64,000 nt of DNA from assembly GCA_016787065.1 (NCBI GenBank), contig JAEUVD010000005.1, forward strand, positions 1 through 64,000, read 5' to 3'. A program made the position numbers and the translations under genes. The stretch's first letter is position 1. Every line of letters starts with the position of its first letter. The notes under the pieces were generated by a model. That model was not told the DNA's origin. It made no database searches and saw nothing but the letters and a program-made list of their open reading frames with translations. This DNA is from Chitinophagaceae bacterium (GTDB lineage: Bacteria; Bacteroidota; Bacteroidia; Chitinophagales; Chitinophagaceae). Positions 21,200 to 30,873 of this stretch are shown here, piece after piece.

Positions 21200-21856
21200 T
21201 TATTGCGGAATTCGCTTAAAGGTTAACAAATAATGATTAAAAAGGAAGTCCTTTTTAAGTAACGAAGCATTCAGAAATTTACAACCACGTTTGGTGAACA
21301 TTTCTTTATATTCCATACGATCATACTGATGCGGGTGAAGTATATCACCCGGCAACAATCTAAACAAATATTTGAAGAAGGAGTAATTATGGGCGTCGAT
21401 GGTAATAATAATGCATCCGTTAGACGTGGTATGATTCACGAGTGTATCAACGCTTTTCTCAATATCCTGTACATGATTAATGGCGTTCATACAAAAAACA
21501 CGATGAAATTTTTCCTCCGATTTAAAATCCTCCAACCCGGCTTTAACAAATTTAGTTTTCGGGTATTGCTTTGGGTTGAAGATGTCAAGATCTGCCGCAT
21601 ATTTATCTAATAAAGGATCGAAAGCCGTTACGTTATGTTTCGGAAACATCATAAAAATGCCAGACGGGCCACAACCTGCATCTAACACGCTCATATCATC
21701 GGTTACCAAAGCCACCGAACGATACGAAGCCATAATACCTTTCCAGTAATCTCGTTTCCAATCTTTGTAATCCAAAGGGTCTTTATCTTTCAGATAATTT
21801 TTCCACCAACGGCGTTCAGCAAATTGGGCAATTTTCCATCGTAGTTTTTTTAGCAT
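21200..21856 (-). CDS. Class I SAM-dependent methyltransferase
   Basis: This is a 218-residue Rossmann-fold methyltransferase. The SAM-binding motif I is visible as MSVLDAGCGPSGIF (about residues 54-67), with an acidic end of strand 2 (VTAFDPLLDKYA) and a motif IV-like FHRVFCMNAINHV. The substrate cannot be inferred. The basic, Trp-rich N-terminus (RRWWKNYLK) may contact membrane or nucleic acid. The gene is divergent from the Smr-domain gene, with 35 bp between the starts. Confidence 0.8.
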   Translation of the reverse strand: MLKKLRWKIAQFAERRWWKNYLKDKDPLDYKDWKRDYWKGIMASYRSVALVTDDMSVLDAGCGPSGIFMMFPKHNVTAFDPLLDKYAADLDIFNPKQYPKTKFVKAGLEDFKSEEKFHRVFCMNAINHVQDIEKSVDTLVNHTTSNGCIIITIDAHNYSFFKYLFRLLPGDILHPHQYDRMEYKEMFTKRGCKFLNASLLKKDFLFNHYLLTFKRIPQ

Positions 21857-21891
21857 CCGGTGCTACATTTGCGCAAACCTACATTTCTTCC

Positions 21892-22893
21892 ATGAAATTC
21901 TCCATAGGCGACCCGGTATTTGTAACAACTAATCAAGAAGAAGGCCGTATTACCGACTTTATCGGTAACGACATGGCTTGCATTAAAACGGAAACCGCAT
22001 CGTACCACGTTTACCTGAGCGATTTAGAACATCCCTATCTTCGATGGTTTCTGGCAAAAAAGAAAGATCCTGCTCCCATTAAATTTGGTGATCAGATATT
22101 AAAAGAAAAAAACGCGAAACGACAAAACGCGCTCTCCGAGGGCTTCTATATTGGCTTTATGCCCCAATTTGAATGGGATGGCATTGATGAGCATATTACG
22201 CATGTTCGTATTTATTTTTTTAATCAGAGCGATCATGATGTGAGCCTAACTTATACCTGTTGGAATCAGCAATCACGGCTCTTTCAGCATCAAACGGAAA
22301 TCAAACGATTAGACGAATTTTATGCTCATGATGTAAGTTTTGAGGAAATATCAACCAGCCCGGTTTTTGAATTTGAAATCAAAGATCAGCAAAACGACAA
22401 ACTCTATTTGGAAACGGAAATTACCCTGAAACCCAAGAAATTTTTTCAATGTATTGATAAACTGCGGCATGAAAACAAACCCATTTTCCATTTACCTGTT
22501 TTTGATTTTTTGAAACCAAAACCTAAGGAAGAAGTTTTTGTACATGTTTCTGCCCAAGCTAAAAAAGAAGACCCTGGTTTTTTCAGTTTCGAACATGCCA
22601 AGAAACAACAAGTGTATGAAGTTGATTTACATATTGAGAAACTTGTGGAAAAATGGCATAATCTAGATGCTGCCACTATGCTACACATTCAATGTACCGA
22701 ATGCCGAAAAGCTCTGGAATTAGCTATCTCAACCCATCAAGAACGAATTATTTTTATTCACGGCATGGGCAGTGGCCGATTAAAAAAAGAAGTTCATTTC
22801 ATACTTAACCAAACCTCCGGAGTATATAAGTACGTCTGTGATTATGATTTACGCTATGGCTACGGAGCAACAGAAGTTTTTTTGAAGCCCTAG
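21892..22893 (+). CDS. DUF2027-type protein with C-terminal Smr domain
   Basis: This 333-residue protein has an N-terminal small beta domain (residues 1-55, FSIGDPVFVTTNQEEGRI), a middle DUF2027-like beta sandwich, and a C-terminal Smr (MutS2-type) domain. The Smr signature is DLHIEKL ... HIQCTECRKALELAI ... IIFIHGMGSGRLKKEV. Smr domains are nicking endonucleases or RNA-cleaving modules; the His in IHGMGSG and the DLH motif are kept, so nuclease activity is possible. This fusion is, from memory, Bacteroidota-specific and its role is not established. Confidence 0.82.
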   Translation: MKFSIGDPVFVTTNQEEGRITDFIGNDMACIKTETASYHVYLSDLEHPYLRWFLAKKKDPAPIKFGDQILKEKNAKRQNALSEGFYIGFMPQFEWDGIDEHITHVRIYFFNQSDHDVSLTYTCWNQQSRLFQHQTEIKRLDEFYAHDVSFEEISTSPVFEFEIKDQQNDKLYLETEITLKPKKFFQCIDKLRHENKPIFHLPVFDFLKPKPKEEVFVHVSAQAKKEDPGFFSFEHAKKQQVYEVDLHIEKLVEKWHNLDAATMLHIQCTECRKALELAISTHQERIIFIHGMGSGRLKKEVHFILNQTSGVYKYVCDYDLRYGYGATEVFLKP

Positions 22894-22947
22894 TTTGGAT
22901 AAATCGAACAAAATACCCTATTTTTAACCCTTATTGAAAAGAAAAAT

Positions 22948-25900
22948 ATGAAGTTATTTTTAAAATCCGGATTGGCTTGTTTAATTGCAATGCTATTCTT
23001 CACACAAGCGCAAGCAACACACTCTGCAGGTATCGACTTGAGTTACGTGCTTGTTCCGGGAACTACCAATACTTACGAGTTTACATTACGTTTCTATCGC
23101 GATTGCGGAGCAACAGGGCAAACAACTTCAACCGAGCCTGCCTCCTTTACGCTTTGTTACACGAGTCCATGTACCGGTACTATTCAAAATATTACGATGC
23201 CTAAAATAGTTGGTAACATTCCAACCATACCTCCACAACCTAACGGTTCGGTTTTAAATAATGGTTGTAATGCAGTTACTACTTGCACGAACCCAAGTAG
23301 TGTTACGCACGGATACCGTCAGTGGTGGTACAGAGGCCAAGTTACTTTACCCGTAACTTGTAATAGTTGGCGCTTTTGGTCGAACCTTTGTTGTCGTAAC
23401 GATTTAACGTTGAATATCGGACCAAACTTACCTGGCTCCTATGATATTTATGTTGAATGTACGTTCGACAATACCGTTTCTCAAAATAATGGTTCTCCAT
23501 TTTTTATCTACTCTAACAGCCCTTCTACGTTACCGGTTCCTTACAATTGTGTAAATACACCATATCAACATAATGGAGGTGCTCAAGATCCTAATGGAGA
23601 TTCTTTAGTGTTTGAAACAATCTACCCACGTGATTTTGCAGGTTGTACTGCCGGAATTCCTACCACAATCTTATCTACAGCAGGTGTTCCTCCTTTCAAT
23701 ATTTTGAATACAAATGGCAATCCTTTCCAAACCAATAATACATTTAATGTTGATCAAGCTACTGGCTATTTCGATTATACTCCTAGTCAAGTTGGCTACT
23801 GGGTAATGTGTCAGAAAGTTTCTGAATACCGAAATGGTCAGTTAATTGGTACGGCTATGCGTGATATGCAAATCGTGGTAGATAATTGTAATCCGTTACC
23901 GATTATTTCCGGACTGGATAGCTTAAGTGTTACGGGTGGAACCTCTAATGGCGATACCGTATTTGTTTGTCCTGACCAAGCCTTGCATTTCTGTTTCGAC
24001 ATTATCGATCAGGTTAACCCCGCAGCGTATGTACAGCATGTATTCGACAACCATAATCAAACTATGCCGGGTTCAACGTTAACATGGACCAAGCCGACTA
24101 CAAACTCTTTAAATGTTTGTATTGATTGGACGCCAACGTTGGCAGATAGTGGTTTACATATTCTCTTCGTAAATGTGACCGACTCGTTAGACTGTTTAGT
24201 TTCTCCAAATTTTGCTAATATTCCAATTTTTGTTCGTCATGATTTAAAGGCTTGGGGCGACACCTCGATCTGTTTAGGTCAGAATGCACAATTAGGTTGT
24301 TACGGAAATGGAAATTATACATGGACAGCCTTACCGGGTGGTTCAGGTACCGGTTCATTATCTTGTACCAATTGTAATAATCCGGTAGCGTCGCCAACGG
24401 TAACTACCTCGTATGTAGCCTCAGACGGTTATTGTAACTATAAAGATACTGTTACGATTACGATGGCTTATGGTCCGGCATTGATAATAACTCCGGATAC
24501 AACGACCTGTGTGAATGCTACCTTACAGTTAGATGTGAGTTCAACTGCACCAGGAACATACACATATCTGTGGTCACCATCAACAGGCTTGTCTAGTACA
24601 ACCATTCCTAACCCTGTTGCATCTGGACTTTCAAGTTCACTAACGTACACGGTAGTAGTAACACCAAGCGGACCTGGCCAATTGCCTTGTCCTTCACAAG
24701 AAAATGTTGTGGTGAACGTACTCAATGGTTTCGATGTAAATCCTAAGGATAGCTATATATGTGATGGTTCTTCTGTTAACATAACGGGAACCGGTAGCAA
24801 TCAATACATCTACAATTGGATTCCATCTACCTTCGTAAGTAATCCTACTATCAATAACCCTGTCATTACACCATCACCATTAGGTGTATATAATTACCAA
24901 GTAATTGCTTCTTATCCTGGTTGTCCGGATTCTGTACTCTATGTAAAAATAGAAGTGGAACCTATACCGGAAGTACATGCAGGACCAGATCGTGTTATCT
25001 GTAATCATGATACGGTATTGATGAACGCAGTGGTTTATCCGTTCGGACCAAATTATACTTATCTGTGGACACCTGGAACTGATTTAACTAGTGCAACCAC
25101 ATTGAATCCTTCTTTCTATGGAAGTACAGCCTTCACCAGTTATATTCTAAGTGCAACTACACCTCATGGATGTACTTCACAGGATACGGTGAATATTGCG
25201 GTGAATTCTACCGACTACTTGTTGATGGGTAAAGATCAAACAATGTGTCCGCACGAAGTTGTTACATTAAGTGCCTTAGGTGGTGTTAACTATCATTGGA
25301 ATCCTGCTTATTTAGTAAGTGATAGTACTGCTGGCATTGTAACCACGAGCCCTGCGGTAACTACAACGTTTTATGTTACTGCTTTAGATCAGAATGGATG
25401 TAAAGACACAAATAATATTACGGTTTATGTTTATCCTGGCGGTGAATTATATGCCGGTGATGATGTTACCATCTACCCTGGTGAGTCAACTCAATTGAAC
25501 GCCGAAGGCAATTGTGCTTTCTATACATGGTTCCCTCCAAATGGATTAAGCAATCCTAACATTAAGAATCCAATAGCCCAACCTTCCGTAACCACCCAAT
25601 ACATTGTAAATGGTTCAACGGAATACGGTTGTAAAATTCAGGATACTGTGGTGGTAAATGTTAGTCCGGAATCGTTATTAGAATTACCGAATGCCTTTAC
25701 ACCAGGCCCTGGAACTAGCATCAATGATATCTTAGGAATTAAAGTACGTGGTACCGTTAAATTGAACTCCTTCCGAATTTTCAATCGTTGGGGTCAGGAA
25801 GTATTCTCTACTACCAATATCAATGAAGGTTGGAATGGTCAATACAATGGCAAACTACAACCAATGGGTACTTATGTTTACATGATTGATGCTACAACAT

Positions 25901-25950
25901 CAACCGGTAAGCGATTCACTAAACAAGGTAATGTAACTTTAGTTCGATAA
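22948..25950 (+). CDS. Large secreted Ig-like protein with T9SS type B (gliding-associated) domain
   Basis: This 1000-residue exported protein has signal peptide MKLFLKSGLACLIAMLFFTQAQA. The N-terminal region THSAGIDLSYVLVPG ... LRFYRDCGATG is typical of a widespread Bacteroidota surface family. From about residue 430 it carries repeated PKD/Ig-like units, each with a YxWxP...TTTYxV pattern and CxxxTV closing strand. The C-terminus is a gliding-motility-associated CHU_C / T9SS type B domain (LELPNAFTPGPG, FRIFNRWGQEVF, WNGQYNGKLQPMGTYVYMI). Type B proteins are exported by T9SS and attach differently from type A. The upstream TTTG-N21-TATTTTTA is a plausible promoter. A strong terminator follows. 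Confidence 0.87.
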   Translation: MKLFLKSGLACLIAMLFFTQAQATHSAGIDLSYVLVPGTTNTYEFTLRFYRDCGATGQTTSTEPASFTLCYTSPCTGTIQNITMPKIVGNIPTIPPQPNGSVLNNGCNAVTTCTNPSSVTHGYRQWWYRGQVTLPVTCNSWRFWSNLCCRNDLTLNIGPNLPGSYDIYVECTFDNTVSQNNGSPFFIYSNSPSTLPVPYNCVNTPYQHNGGAQDPNGDSLVFETIYPRDFAGCTAGIPTTILSTAGVPPFNILNTNGNPFQTNNTFNVDQATGYFDYTPSQVGYWVMCQKVSEYRNGQLIGTAMRDMQIVVDNCNPLPIISGLDSLSVTGGTSNGDTVFVCPDQALHFCFDIIDQVNPAAYVQHVFDNHNQTMPGSTLTWTKPTTNSLNVCIDWTPTLADSGLHILFVNVTDSLDCLVSPNFANIPIFVRHDLKAWGDTSICLGQNAQLGCYGNGNYTWTALPGGSGTGSLSCTNCNNPVASPTVTTSYVASDGYCNYKDTVTITMAYGPALIITPDTTTCVNATLQLDVSSTAPGTYTYLWSPSTGLSSTTIPNPVASGLSSSLTYTVVVTPSGPGQLPCPSQENVVVNVLNGFDVNPKDSYICDGSSVNITGTGSNQYIYNWIPSTFVSNPTINNPVITPSPLGVYNYQVIASYPGCPDSVLYVKIEVEPIPEVHAGPDRVICNHDTVLMNAVVYPFGPNYTYLWTPGTDLTSATTLNPSFYGSTAFTSYILSATTPHGCTSQDTVNIAVNSTDYLLMGKDQTMCPHEVVTLSALGGVNYHWNPAYLVSDSTAGIVTTSPAVTTTFYVTALDQNGCKDTNNITVYVYPGGELYAGDDVTIYPGESTQLNAEGNCAFYTWFPPNGLSNPNIKNPIAQPSVTTQYIVNGSTEYGCKIQDTVVVNVSPESLLELPNAFTPGPGTSINDILGIKVRGTVKLNSFRIFNRWGQEVFSTTNINEGWNGQYNGKLQPMGTYVYMIDATTSTGKRFTKQGNVTLVR

Positions 25951-25970
25951 AAATTAAAGCCTATTTTATA

Positions 25971-26005
25971 AAACTGTCCACGCACAAACGTGGACAGTTT
26001 TTTTT
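25971..26005 (+). terminator. Strong rho-independent terminator
   Basis: A perfect 12-bp stem, AAACTGTCCACG / CGTGGACAGTTT (25971-25982, 25989-26000), has a 6-nt loop and is followed by Ts. Confidence 0.92.
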
Positions 26006-26051
26006 TATAACTACACAATCAACTTGTATTTTAGCCCGAGAAACAAATGCT

Positions 26052-27182
26052 ATGTCGTTATCAGAAATATTAAATTATACGAAGTACGTTAAACCAGACC
26101 TTGGCGAACTTGGCAGTACCCAACTTGGCAGTCAAGTTATACCCTTAACCAATTCGAATCAGGATTTGGATGAGATCGATTTGGTTCTTTTGGGTTGTGG
26201 TGAAATACGGGGAGAAGAACCTACCAGCCAAACCTTATGCGAAGCACCGGATATAATACGGAATGAATTTTACAAACTTCATTACTGGCATCAGAATTTA
26301 AAAATTGCTGATTTAGGAAATATTATTCAAGGTGAAAGCATGCTTGATACGAAAGCTGCCTTAAGAACTGTACTTAGTGAGTTGAAAGATTTGGGTAAAA
26401 AAGTATTGGTTCTGGGTGGTTCGCACGATTTAACTATTCAACAGTATGAGGTTTATAAGTTAAAAGAACAGGTTATAAATTTCAGTGTAATCGATATGCT
26501 AGTTGATTTGAATATTCAAGCGAATTCAATTTATAACACATACTTATTAGATGCGCTTACATCAACACCTAATTATGTAAGGCATTTTAACCTAATTGGT
26601 TTTCAGAGTTACTATGCGAATCCACAACTAATTGAATCACTCGACAAACTTCATTTCGATTGCTTACGCTTAGGGAAGGTTCGAGAACAAATTGATTTAG
26701 CCGAACCCATGTTGCGATCGTCACACATGTTGAGCTTAGACATAAATGCCGTAAAGTACAGCGACGCTCCTGCTAATCATTACGCCTCACCGAATGGTTT
26801 TTTTGGCGATGAAATTTGCAAGCTGACTCGTTTCGCAGGAATGAGTTCGCATCTAGAAAGTTTCGGTATTTATGGTTATCGTCCGGAACGTGATACCAAT
26901 ACCTTAACCGCTCACCTGATTGCACAAATGATGTGGTATTATTTAGATGGTTTGCAAATAGCTAAATCTGAAGCTTCGTTAAAGGACACGAATGAATTTT
27001 TCACTTATCATATCACCTTTACTGAACAGAATGCCACCTTTCTCAAAAGTAAACGAACGAACAGATGGTGGATGAAAATGCCCGACGATAGTTTGTTACC
27101 CTGCACGCAAGAGGATTATTATACCGCGTGTAATAATGAAATACCGGATCGTTGGTTACGGGAAATGGAAAGAACAATTTAA
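26052..27182 (+). CDS. Arginase/formimidoylglutamase-like protein with degenerate metal site
   Basis: This 376-residue protein has the ureohydrolase fold. Family marks are LVLLGCGEIRGE near 45 and VLVLGGSHDLT at 118-128. Active members bind two Mn ions through a GGxH, a DxHxD and an SxDxD motif. Here GGSH (His125) is kept, but DxHxD reads DMLVD (148-152, His replaced by Leu) and SxDxD reads SLDIN (228-232, last Asp replaced by Asn). Hydrolase activity is therefore doubtful despite the usual annotation. Degenerate members of this family recur in Bacteroidota, in my memory near gliding/T9SS genes. The stop codon abuts the GTG of the next gene, so they form an operon. Confidence 0.75.
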   Translation: MSLSEILNYTKYVKPDLGELGSTQLGSQVIPLTNSNQDLDEIDLVLLGCGEIRGEEPTSQTLCEAPDIIRNEFYKLHYWHQNLKIADLGNIIQGESMLDTKAALRTVLSELKDLGKKVLVLGGSHDLTIQQYEVYKLKEQVINFSVIDMLVDLNIQANSIYNTYLLDALTSTPNYVRHFNLIGFQSYYANPQLIESLDKLHFDCLRLGKVREQIDLAEPMLRSSHMLSLDINAVKYSDAPANHYASPNGFFGDEICKLTRFAGMSSHLESFGIYGYRPERDTNTLTAHLIAQMMWYYLDGLQIAKSEASLKDTNEFFTYHITFTEQNATFLKSKRTNRWWMKMPDDSLLPCTQEDYYTACNNEIPDRWLREMERTI

Positions 27183-28550
27183 GTGTTTGCCATTGTTGAC
27201 ATAGAAACCTGTGGTGCAAAATTTGATTTTCGCAAAGGACGAATAATTGATATCTGCATTTTAGTACATGACGGCATCCGTGTAATTGATAAATTCAGCA
27301 CCCTTATAAATCCTGAATGTTATATCGGTGGGTTCTATACTAACATTTCGGGCATTACCAATGATATGGTTAAAGATGCTCCTAAATTTCATGAAGTAGC
27401 AAAAGATATTTTATCATTTACAGAAGGGAAGATTTTTGTAGCGCATAATGTAGGTTTTGATTATCACTTTATTCAAGATGAATTCGCATCTCTAGGGTAC
27501 AAATTTAAACGTGACACCTTGTGTACAGTGAAGATGAGTCGGAAACTAATTCCCGGAAAAAAATCATATAGTTTAGGTAATTTATGTGAATCGTTAGGTA
27601 TTGAAATTTTCGACCGCCATCGTGCCGAAGGCGATGCTATTGCAACGGCAAAGGTGTTAGATTTATTGTTGCAACTTAAAACACAAAACAATGCCTATAA
27701 GAATAAGTCGCTTTTTCAGATTATGTCAACCAAAACGGAAGCGATCAAAAAATATGTACTGGATAAATTACCCGACAGTTGTGGTGTTTATTTCTTTCTA
27801 AATGATGAACATCATATCATATATATTGGAAAGAGTGTCAACATGTACACACGTGCTCTGCAACATTATAATTCTGATTTACAGAAATCAAGAAAGATGT
27901 TGTTTGAACTGATTAATGTGGATTACATCGAAACAGGTTCCGAACTCATTTCGTTATTATTAGAATCCATTGAAATTAAAAAGCATCAACCTAAATTCAA
28001 TACCAAAAGCAAAGCGGTACTTTTTACCCATGCCATTTACTTTGAACGAAATGAGGATGGAATTTACACCTTTAAGTTAGATCAATTTTCTTCCGACAGG
28101 GCTTATCTGCATGCTTACACCAGTTATGCTTCAGCCCGAGAACGCATGGATGCCTGGATTGAACGTTACACCTTATGTTTAAGTTATTGTAACTTTACCG
28201 ACAATCACCCTTGTTTTCATTATCAAGTTAAGAAGTGTAATGGCATTTGTGTGGAAGAAGAACCCGTAGATCAATATAATCAACGCGCTGAAGAACTCAT
28301 TCAAGAGTTTACCTTCCCGCATGCTAATTTTATGATTCTTGAAAAAGGAAGACATACCGAAGAAAAATCGTTTGTACTTGTTTCCAATTACCGCTATGCA
28401 GGTTATGGCTACTTGGATGAACAACAGACTATTCGGAACATTCAGGATACGGCAGCGTATTTGGAAAGCACCATGTATTATCCTGATGCAGACGCTATTA
28501 TTCGAACCTATTTAAAACAGAAAAATTGTAAGCTAGTTATTTTCCCTTAG
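27183..28550 (+). CDS. DnaQ-like exonuclease fused to a UvrC-type GIY-YIG domain
   Basis: This is a 455-residue predicted DNA-processing enzyme. Residues 1-170 form a DEDDh 3'-5' exonuclease domain: DIET near 6, IFVAHNVGFDYHF near 80, and HRAEGDAIA near 142. Residues about 195-280 form a GIY-YIG endonuclease domain (GVYFFLNDEHHIIYIGKSVNMYTRALQHY). The C-terminus is UvrC/Cho-like with a cysteine-containing segment (CFHYQVKKCNGIC). Such fusions occur in several phyla and resemble the Cho nuclease, so a role in repair-linked incision plus trimming is inferred. Translation starts at GTG immediately after the preceding TAA. The 3' end converges on the NlpC gene, with only 6 bp between them. Confidence 0.85.
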   Translation: MFAIVDIETCGAKFDFRKGRIIDICILVHDGIRVIDKFSTLINPECYIGGFYTNISGITNDMVKDAPKFHEVAKDILSFTEGKIFVAHNVGFDYHFIQDEFASLGYKFKRDTLCTVKMSRKLIPGKKSYSLGNLCESLGIEIFDRHRAEGDAIATAKVLDLLLQLKTQNNAYKNKSLFQIMSTKTEAIKKYVLDKLPDSCGVYFFLNDEHHIIYIGKSVNMYTRALQHYNSDLQKSRKMLFELINVDYIETGSELISLLLESIEIKKHQPKFNTKSKAVLFTHAIYFERNEDGIYTFKLDQFSSDRAYLHAYTSYASARERMDAWIERYTLCLSYCNFTDNHPCFHYQVKKCNGICVEEEPVDQYNQRAEELIQEFTFPHANFMILEKGRHTEEKSFVLVSNYRYAGYGYLDEQQTIRNIQDTAAYLESTMYYPDADAIIRTYLKQKNCKLVIFP

Positions 28551-28556
28551 GGAACA

Positions 28557-29270
28557 TTAGTTCTTAATACGACCACCACCGGCGAAATATTTCGCCCAAT
28601 AATCGCTTGTAAGATTTGCAATTGAAACTCCTTTTGAACTAGCAGAATGCACAAAGTAATTGTTATTCAAGTAAACGCCAACGTGTGAAATACGCGATGT
28701 GCCTATTCGGAAGAATACTAAATCGCCTTCTTTCAAATCTGTTTTATTCTTTATGAAAATAGCCGATTGAAATTGCATACCGGCCGTGCGTAATAAATCA
28801 GTACCAAAAACATACTTGTACAACTGTTGTACAAAAGATGAACAATCTACACCTTTCTTCGTGGTGCCTCCCATACGATAACGAACGCCATACCAATCAT
28901 CGATAAAACGATACAGCATCACATTAGTTACTTGATTTGGCATCACATCCATAATCATGGCATATTTATCCTTCAACCAACTGAACATATCGTCTGCCAG
29001 ATTGCCTTCTTTTTTGGTTTCCTTTTTAGAAGCTGAAACCTCCTCTTTTGTTGACGTTGTAACGGAGGTTTTATGATACTTCGTATCTAAAACAAATTTG
29101 TGAAGAAAATCACGACTGTCCTTTGGTTGTAATAAAAGCACTGATGTTTGCTTTGATACAACCTTGTCGGATGCCTGTGCTAACACCTCCACCCGATTGC
29201 CTATAAAAAGCAATCCAAGAAAACCTAAATATGTAACTAATTTCTTCAAGCTTATTTTGAGATGGCGCAA
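28557..29270 (-). CDS. Secreted NlpC/P60 cell-wall peptidase
   Basis: This 237-residue C40-family cysteine peptidase is likely to cut peptidoglycan stem peptides in the periplasm. An N-terminal hydrophobic signal segment (residues 8-31) is followed by a charged linker, and the catalytic domain starts near 118. The catalytic triad can be read as Cys143 (GVDCSSFVQQLY), His196 (ISHVGVYL) and His208 (NYFVHSASS). The family usual arrangement is complete, so it should be active. Confidence 0.87.
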   Translation of the reverse strand: MRHLKISLKKLVTYLGFLGLLFIGNRVEVLAQASDKVVSKQTSVLLLQPKDSRDFLHKFVLDTKYHKTSVTTSTKEEVSASKKETKKEGNLADDMFSWLKDKYAMIMDVMPNQVTNVMLYRFIDDWYGVRYRMGGTTKKGVDCSSFVQQLYKYVFGTDLLRTAGMQFQSAIFIKNKTDLKEGDLVFFRIGTSRISHVGVYLNNNYFVHSASSKGVSIANLTSDYWAKYFAGGGRIKN

Positions 29271-29524
29271 AAGTAGCTTCTTAAATTCCTTTTGTCAACC
29301 TTTTAATATTTATGTAATGTTAAAAAATACCCGAACAACGCATAGTTACGGTAAACAGGGCGTTTTTCAGCCTAAAAGAAGTTGATAATTCCGCCAACCA
29401 AGAACATTTGGATGAGGTTGTTAAGGGTGATTAACATTTCAGCCATGCCAAAAACTCCTTTTTATGTTTCCACATTGATCTGGAAACTACTGTAAAAAAA
29501 AGCCTTATAGGAAAGGGAATTGTT

Positions 29525-29532
29525 TATTTTTG
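29525..29532 (+). promoter_or_regulatory. Candidate -7 box before the aminotransferase gene
   Basis: TATTTTTG matches TAnnTTTG and lies 14 bp before the start codon. No clear -33 TTTG is seen at the right distance, so support is partial. Confidence 0.4.
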
Positions 29533-29545
29533 GCGTTTTAATAGC

Positions 29546-30730
29546 ATGATGAATCTAGCTGAGCGCTTGTCGCGAATTGAAGAACCGCAAACCATTAAAA
29601 TGGCCAAGTTAAGCAGGGCCCTTAAAGCGGAAGGAAAAGACATCATTGATTTAAGTTTAGGCGAACCCGATTTTAAAACACCCGATTATATTGTGGATGC
29701 AGCCATTCAGGCCATGAAGGAAGGCTATACGAAATATCCACCGGTGGCCGGTTATCCGGAGCTTCGAAAAGTGATTACAGAAAAACTGCAACGAGATAAT
29801 CTACTCGACTATTCTCCGGAAGAAGTTATGGTATGTACCGGAGCTAAACAGTGCATTGCGAATGCGGTTTTAAGTATCATCAATCCGGGAGATGAAGTGA
29901 TTATTCCAACACCGTATTGGGTTACTTATGGCGACATAGTAAAACTAGCGGAAGGAACTGTAGTTGAAGTTAAAAGTTCACTCGAGCATGATTTTAAAAT
30001 TACGCCGGAGCAACTTGAAGCAGCCATAACGCCAAAAACCCGATTATTTATTTTCTCTTCTCCCTGTAACCCTACGGGATCCATTTATACACGAGAAGAG
30101 TTACAAGGATTGGTTCATGTTTTTGATAAACACCCAAGCATTTTTATTATCTCCGATGAAATTTATGAATACATCAACTTTGTTGGCAGTCATGAAAGCA
30201 TTGCGCAATTTCCGGAAGTGAAAGACCACGTAGTAGTTATCAATGGATTATCAAAAGGCTATGCCATGACGGGTTGGCGACTAGGTTATATGGCAGGTAA
30301 TAAAGAACTCATTTCATCCTGCGAGAAAATTCAAAGTCAGTTTACCAGCGGCCCAAATTCCATTACGCAGCGCGCTGCAATAACAGCAATTAGTGGCGGA
30401 CGAGCATCTTCTGATGCTATGCAGAAAGATTTTAAAGCCCGCCGAGATTTTGTGGTTTCATCGTTGAAGTTAATTCCCGGAGTAAAGGTGAATAATCCTC
30501 CTGGGGCATTTTATGTTTTCCCTGATATATCCTCTTTTTTCGGTAAACATGGAATACAAAACGCTATGGACATGTGTATGTATTTGCTTAGCGATGCTAT
30601 GGTAAGTACTGTTACCGGAGAAGCTTTTGGCGACCCGAATTGCATTCGTATTTCCTATGCCACCAGCATGGAAAACTTGCAAATTGCTATGGATCGTATG
30701 AAGGTTTCCTTAGCCAAGTTAAATAGTTAG
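29546..30730 (+). CDS. Class I pyridoxal-phosphate aminotransferase (aspartate aminotransferase type)
   Basis: This 394-residue PLP enzyme belongs to the AspC Ib-like group and probably interconverts aspartate and oxaloacetate with glutamate. Visible residues are the substrate loop LSLGEPDFKTPDYI, Asn175 in NPTG, Asp204 and Tyr207 (SDEIYEY), Schiff-base Lys237 (GLSKGYAMTGWRLGY), and a C-terminal carboxylate-binding Arg in CIRISYA. Length matches the family. Two ATGs stand in tandem at 29546 and 29549, and either could start. The gene is alone on its strand. Confidence 0.88.
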   Translation: MMNLAERLSRIEEPQTIKMAKLSRALKAEGKDIIDLSLGEPDFKTPDYIVDAAIQAMKEGYTKYPPVAGYPELRKVITEKLQRDNLLDYSPEEVMVCTGAKQCIANAVLSIINPGDEVIIPTPYWVTYGDIVKLAEGTVVEVKSSLEHDFKITPEQLEAAITPKTRLFIFSSPCNPTGSIYTREELQGLVHVFDKHPSIFIISDEIYEYINFVGSHESIAQFPEVKDHVVVINGLSKGYAMTGWRLGYMAGNKELISSCEKIQSQFTSGPNSITQRAAITAISGGRASSDAMQKDFKARRDFVVSSLKLIPGVKVNNPPGAFYVFPDISSFFGKHGIQNAMDMCMYLLSDAMVSTVTGEAFGDPNCIRISYATSMENLQIAMDRMKVSLAKLNS

Positions 30731-30873
30731 AGGATAGCGGTTAAACTACAACCGGATATCCACTTGTTGACAAAAGTTTTCAAAGTAATTTGACTACATC
30801 TATTTGTTTTCATGATTCGAACAGGCTATTTAATGAAAAAAGAAAACAATATTTGAACAAGTAGAATACCCAC

